From JACDBD01 sp050743385 (GTDB lineage: Bacteria; Actinomycetota; Acidimicrobiia; IMCC26256; JACDBD01), in NCBI GenBank assembly GCA_050743385.1, contig JBOGFJ010000132.1, positions 1-7,181 on the forward strand: a DNA stretch of 7,181 nucleotides, in the 5' to 3' direction. Within the stretch, counting starts at the first letter, position 1; each line of letters begins with the position of its first letter. The position numbers were made by a program, and so were the translations under genes. Of this stretch, positions 6,174-7,181 are shown one piece after another. The notes below the pieces were generated by a model, which saw only the letters and a list, made by a program, of their open reading frames with translations, was not told the origin of the DNA and made no database searches.

Positions 6174-6215
6174 GGCGAGCGGCCGCGGCGCAGGTAACGT
6201 GCGCCGCAGCTCGCC
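6174..6215 (+). other. Long two-part hairpin between maoC and the SDR gene
   Basis: Starting immediately after the maoC stop, GGCGAGC (6174-6180) pairs with GCTCGCC (6209-6215), and GCGGCGC (6185-6191) pairs with GCGCCGC (6201-6207). An extra A-U pair closes a 7-base loop, and a small internal loop separates the stems. No T tract follows, so a classic terminator is unlikely. It may stabilise or process the mRNA, or partly attenuate SDR expression. Confidence 0.55.
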
Positions 6216-6255
6216 GGGGTCCGAGCGGCCCTGGAGCGGAAAGGGGAAGGTAGGC

Positions 6256-7161
6256 ATGGGTCTGCTCGACGGACGGGTCGCGGTCGTGACGGGATCGGGA
6301 CGAGGCATCGGCCGCGAGTTCGCGCTGTGCATGGCGCGTGAGGGCGCCCGCCTCGTGATCAACGATGTCGGCGTGAGCCTCGACGGGCGAGGGACCGACG
6401 AGGACCCCGCGGCCCAAGTGTGCAAGGAGATCGAGGCCCTCGGCGGCGAGGCCGTGCCCAACTACGACTCGGTGTCCGACTTCGACGGCGCCGGCCGCAT
6501 CATCCAGACCGCGGTCGACGCCTTCGGCCAACTCGACATCCTGGTGAACAACGCCGGGATCGTGCGCGACCGGTCGCTTATGAAGATGACCGAGGAAGAC
6601 TTCGACGCCGTCATCGCCGTGCACCTCAAGGGTGGCTTCAACTGCGCCCACCACGCCGCCCCGGTGATGAAGGAAGCCGGCTACGGGCGCATCATCAACG
6701 TCACTTCTTCGGCGGGCCTGCGCGGGAACTTCGGCCAGACGAACTACGGCGCCGCCAAGGCCGGGCTCATGGGCATGACGTTCATCTGGGCGCTCGAGCT
6801 CGGCAAGTACGGCATCACGGTGAACGCGGTGGCGCCCGCCGGCGCGACCCGGATGACAGCCGCGCTCTTCGAGCGCACCGGGAGCGAGCCGCCGCCCGAG
6901 CAGAACCCTGCCCTCAACGCGCCGCTGGTCGCATTCGTAGCCTCGGAGCGCGCCGGCCACGTCAACGGCCAGATCCTCGGCCGTACCGACTACGCGTTCA
7001 CGCTGTTCCAGCACCCGAAGCAGATCGCGTGGATGTGGCGTGAAGGTGGTTGGGAGCCGAGCGAGTTGGCCGAACATTTCGACCAGGTCCTGGGCCAGCA
7101 CATGCAACACGTCGGCATGGTGATGCCCCAGGGCATGGAATACGGGGAGAAGAAGGGCTGA
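6256..7161 (+). CDS. Short-chain dehydrogenase of the MFE-2/HSD17B4 (3R)-hydroxyacyl-CoA dehydrogenase type
   Basis: A 301-aa NAD(P)-dependent SDR, predicted to oxidise a (3R)-hydroxyacyl-CoA to the 3-ketoacyl-CoA, the step after the MaoC hydratase. Motifs: cofactor TGSGRGIG (12-19); NDVG (36-39), where the Asp after beta-2 suggests NAD preference; NNAG (98-101); catalytic Ser151, Tyr164 and Lys168 in YGAAK. The segment GNFGQTNYGAAK (157-168) and the VHLKGGF block (122-128) closely resemble the dehydrogenase domain of peroxisomal multifunctional enzyme type 2. A tail of about 50 residues follows the SDR core (from LGRTDYAF on), again as in that family. The ATG at 6256 follows a GGGGAAGG motif (6243-6250) at good spacing; upstream codons encode nothing conserved. 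The gap to maoC is 82 bases, so co-transcription is likely but passes the hairpin. A role in steroid or branched fatty acyl-CoA breakdown is possible; the substrate is unknown. Confidence 0.9.
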   Translation: MGLLDGRVAVVTGSGRGIGREFALCMAREGARLVINDVGVSLDGRGTDEDPAAQVCKEIEALGGEAVPNYDSVSDFDGAGRIIQTAVDAFGQLDILVNNAGIVRDRSLMKMTEEDFDAVIAVHLKGGFNCAHHAAPVMKEAGYGRIINVTSSAGLRGNFGQTNYGAAKAGLMGMTFIWALELGKYGITVNAVAPAGATRMTAALFERTGSEPPPEQNPALNAPLVAFVASERAGHVNGQILGRTDYAFTLFQHPKQIAWMWREGGWEPSELAEHFDQVLGQHMQHVGMVMPQGMEYGEKKG

Positions 7162-7181
7162 ACCCCGTTTTGGCGTCACTT

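Noticed and set aside
6034..7179. Long minus-strand open frame (381 codons) antisense to maoC and the SDR
   Set aside because: It is the complement of two convincing genes; its composition is typical of antisense shadow translation.

Overview
The window reads as chromosomal DNA of a high-GC Gram-positive bacterium, most likely an actinobacterium. The strong GC bias, dense short-overlap operons, GTG starts, G-run ribosome binding sites, a secreted protein resembling mycobacterial Mtb12-type proteins and a MaoC/SDR beta-oxidation pair all fit. An origin in Acidimicrobiia is plausible but is inference. I recognise no phage, plasmid, CRISPR, tRNA or rRNA element.

Left block (15-4152, + strand): three genes overlapping by 1 and 4 bases encode the membrane and ATPase parts of a branched-chain amino acid (HAAT/Liv type) ABC importer. 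They are a fused LivH-LivM permease with an extra C-terminal membrane region, then LivG, then LivF. No substrate-binding protein (LivK) gene lies in the window. A strong hairpin terminator follows livF.

Middle block (4225-5497, - strand): a small secreted protein with four cysteines, possibly NTF2-like/Mtb12-like, lies downstream of a TetR-family regulator. Each promoter region of these two genes carries a TGAC-N6-GTCA palindrome. I found this pattern nowhere else in the window, so it is a candidate operator for the TetR protein. The tetR promoter is spaced as for a leaderless mRNA.

Right block (5498-7161): the divergent intergenic region holds two roughly 90-100 bp direct repeat units that share 56 identical bases, with traces of a third running into the next gene's start. 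Then come a MaoC-like (R)-specific enoyl-CoA hydratase and, after an 82-base gap with a long hairpin, a short-chain dehydrogenase of the peroxisomal multifunctional enzyme type 2 (HSD17B4) family. Together these two would hydrate and then oxidise an acyl-CoA intermediate, with the neighbouring TetR as a plausible but unproven regulator.

The genes are of known families; I see no clearly new biological system. The points most worth a second look are the paired TetR-operator candidates, the intergenic repeats, and the unassigned membrane extension on the Liv permease.
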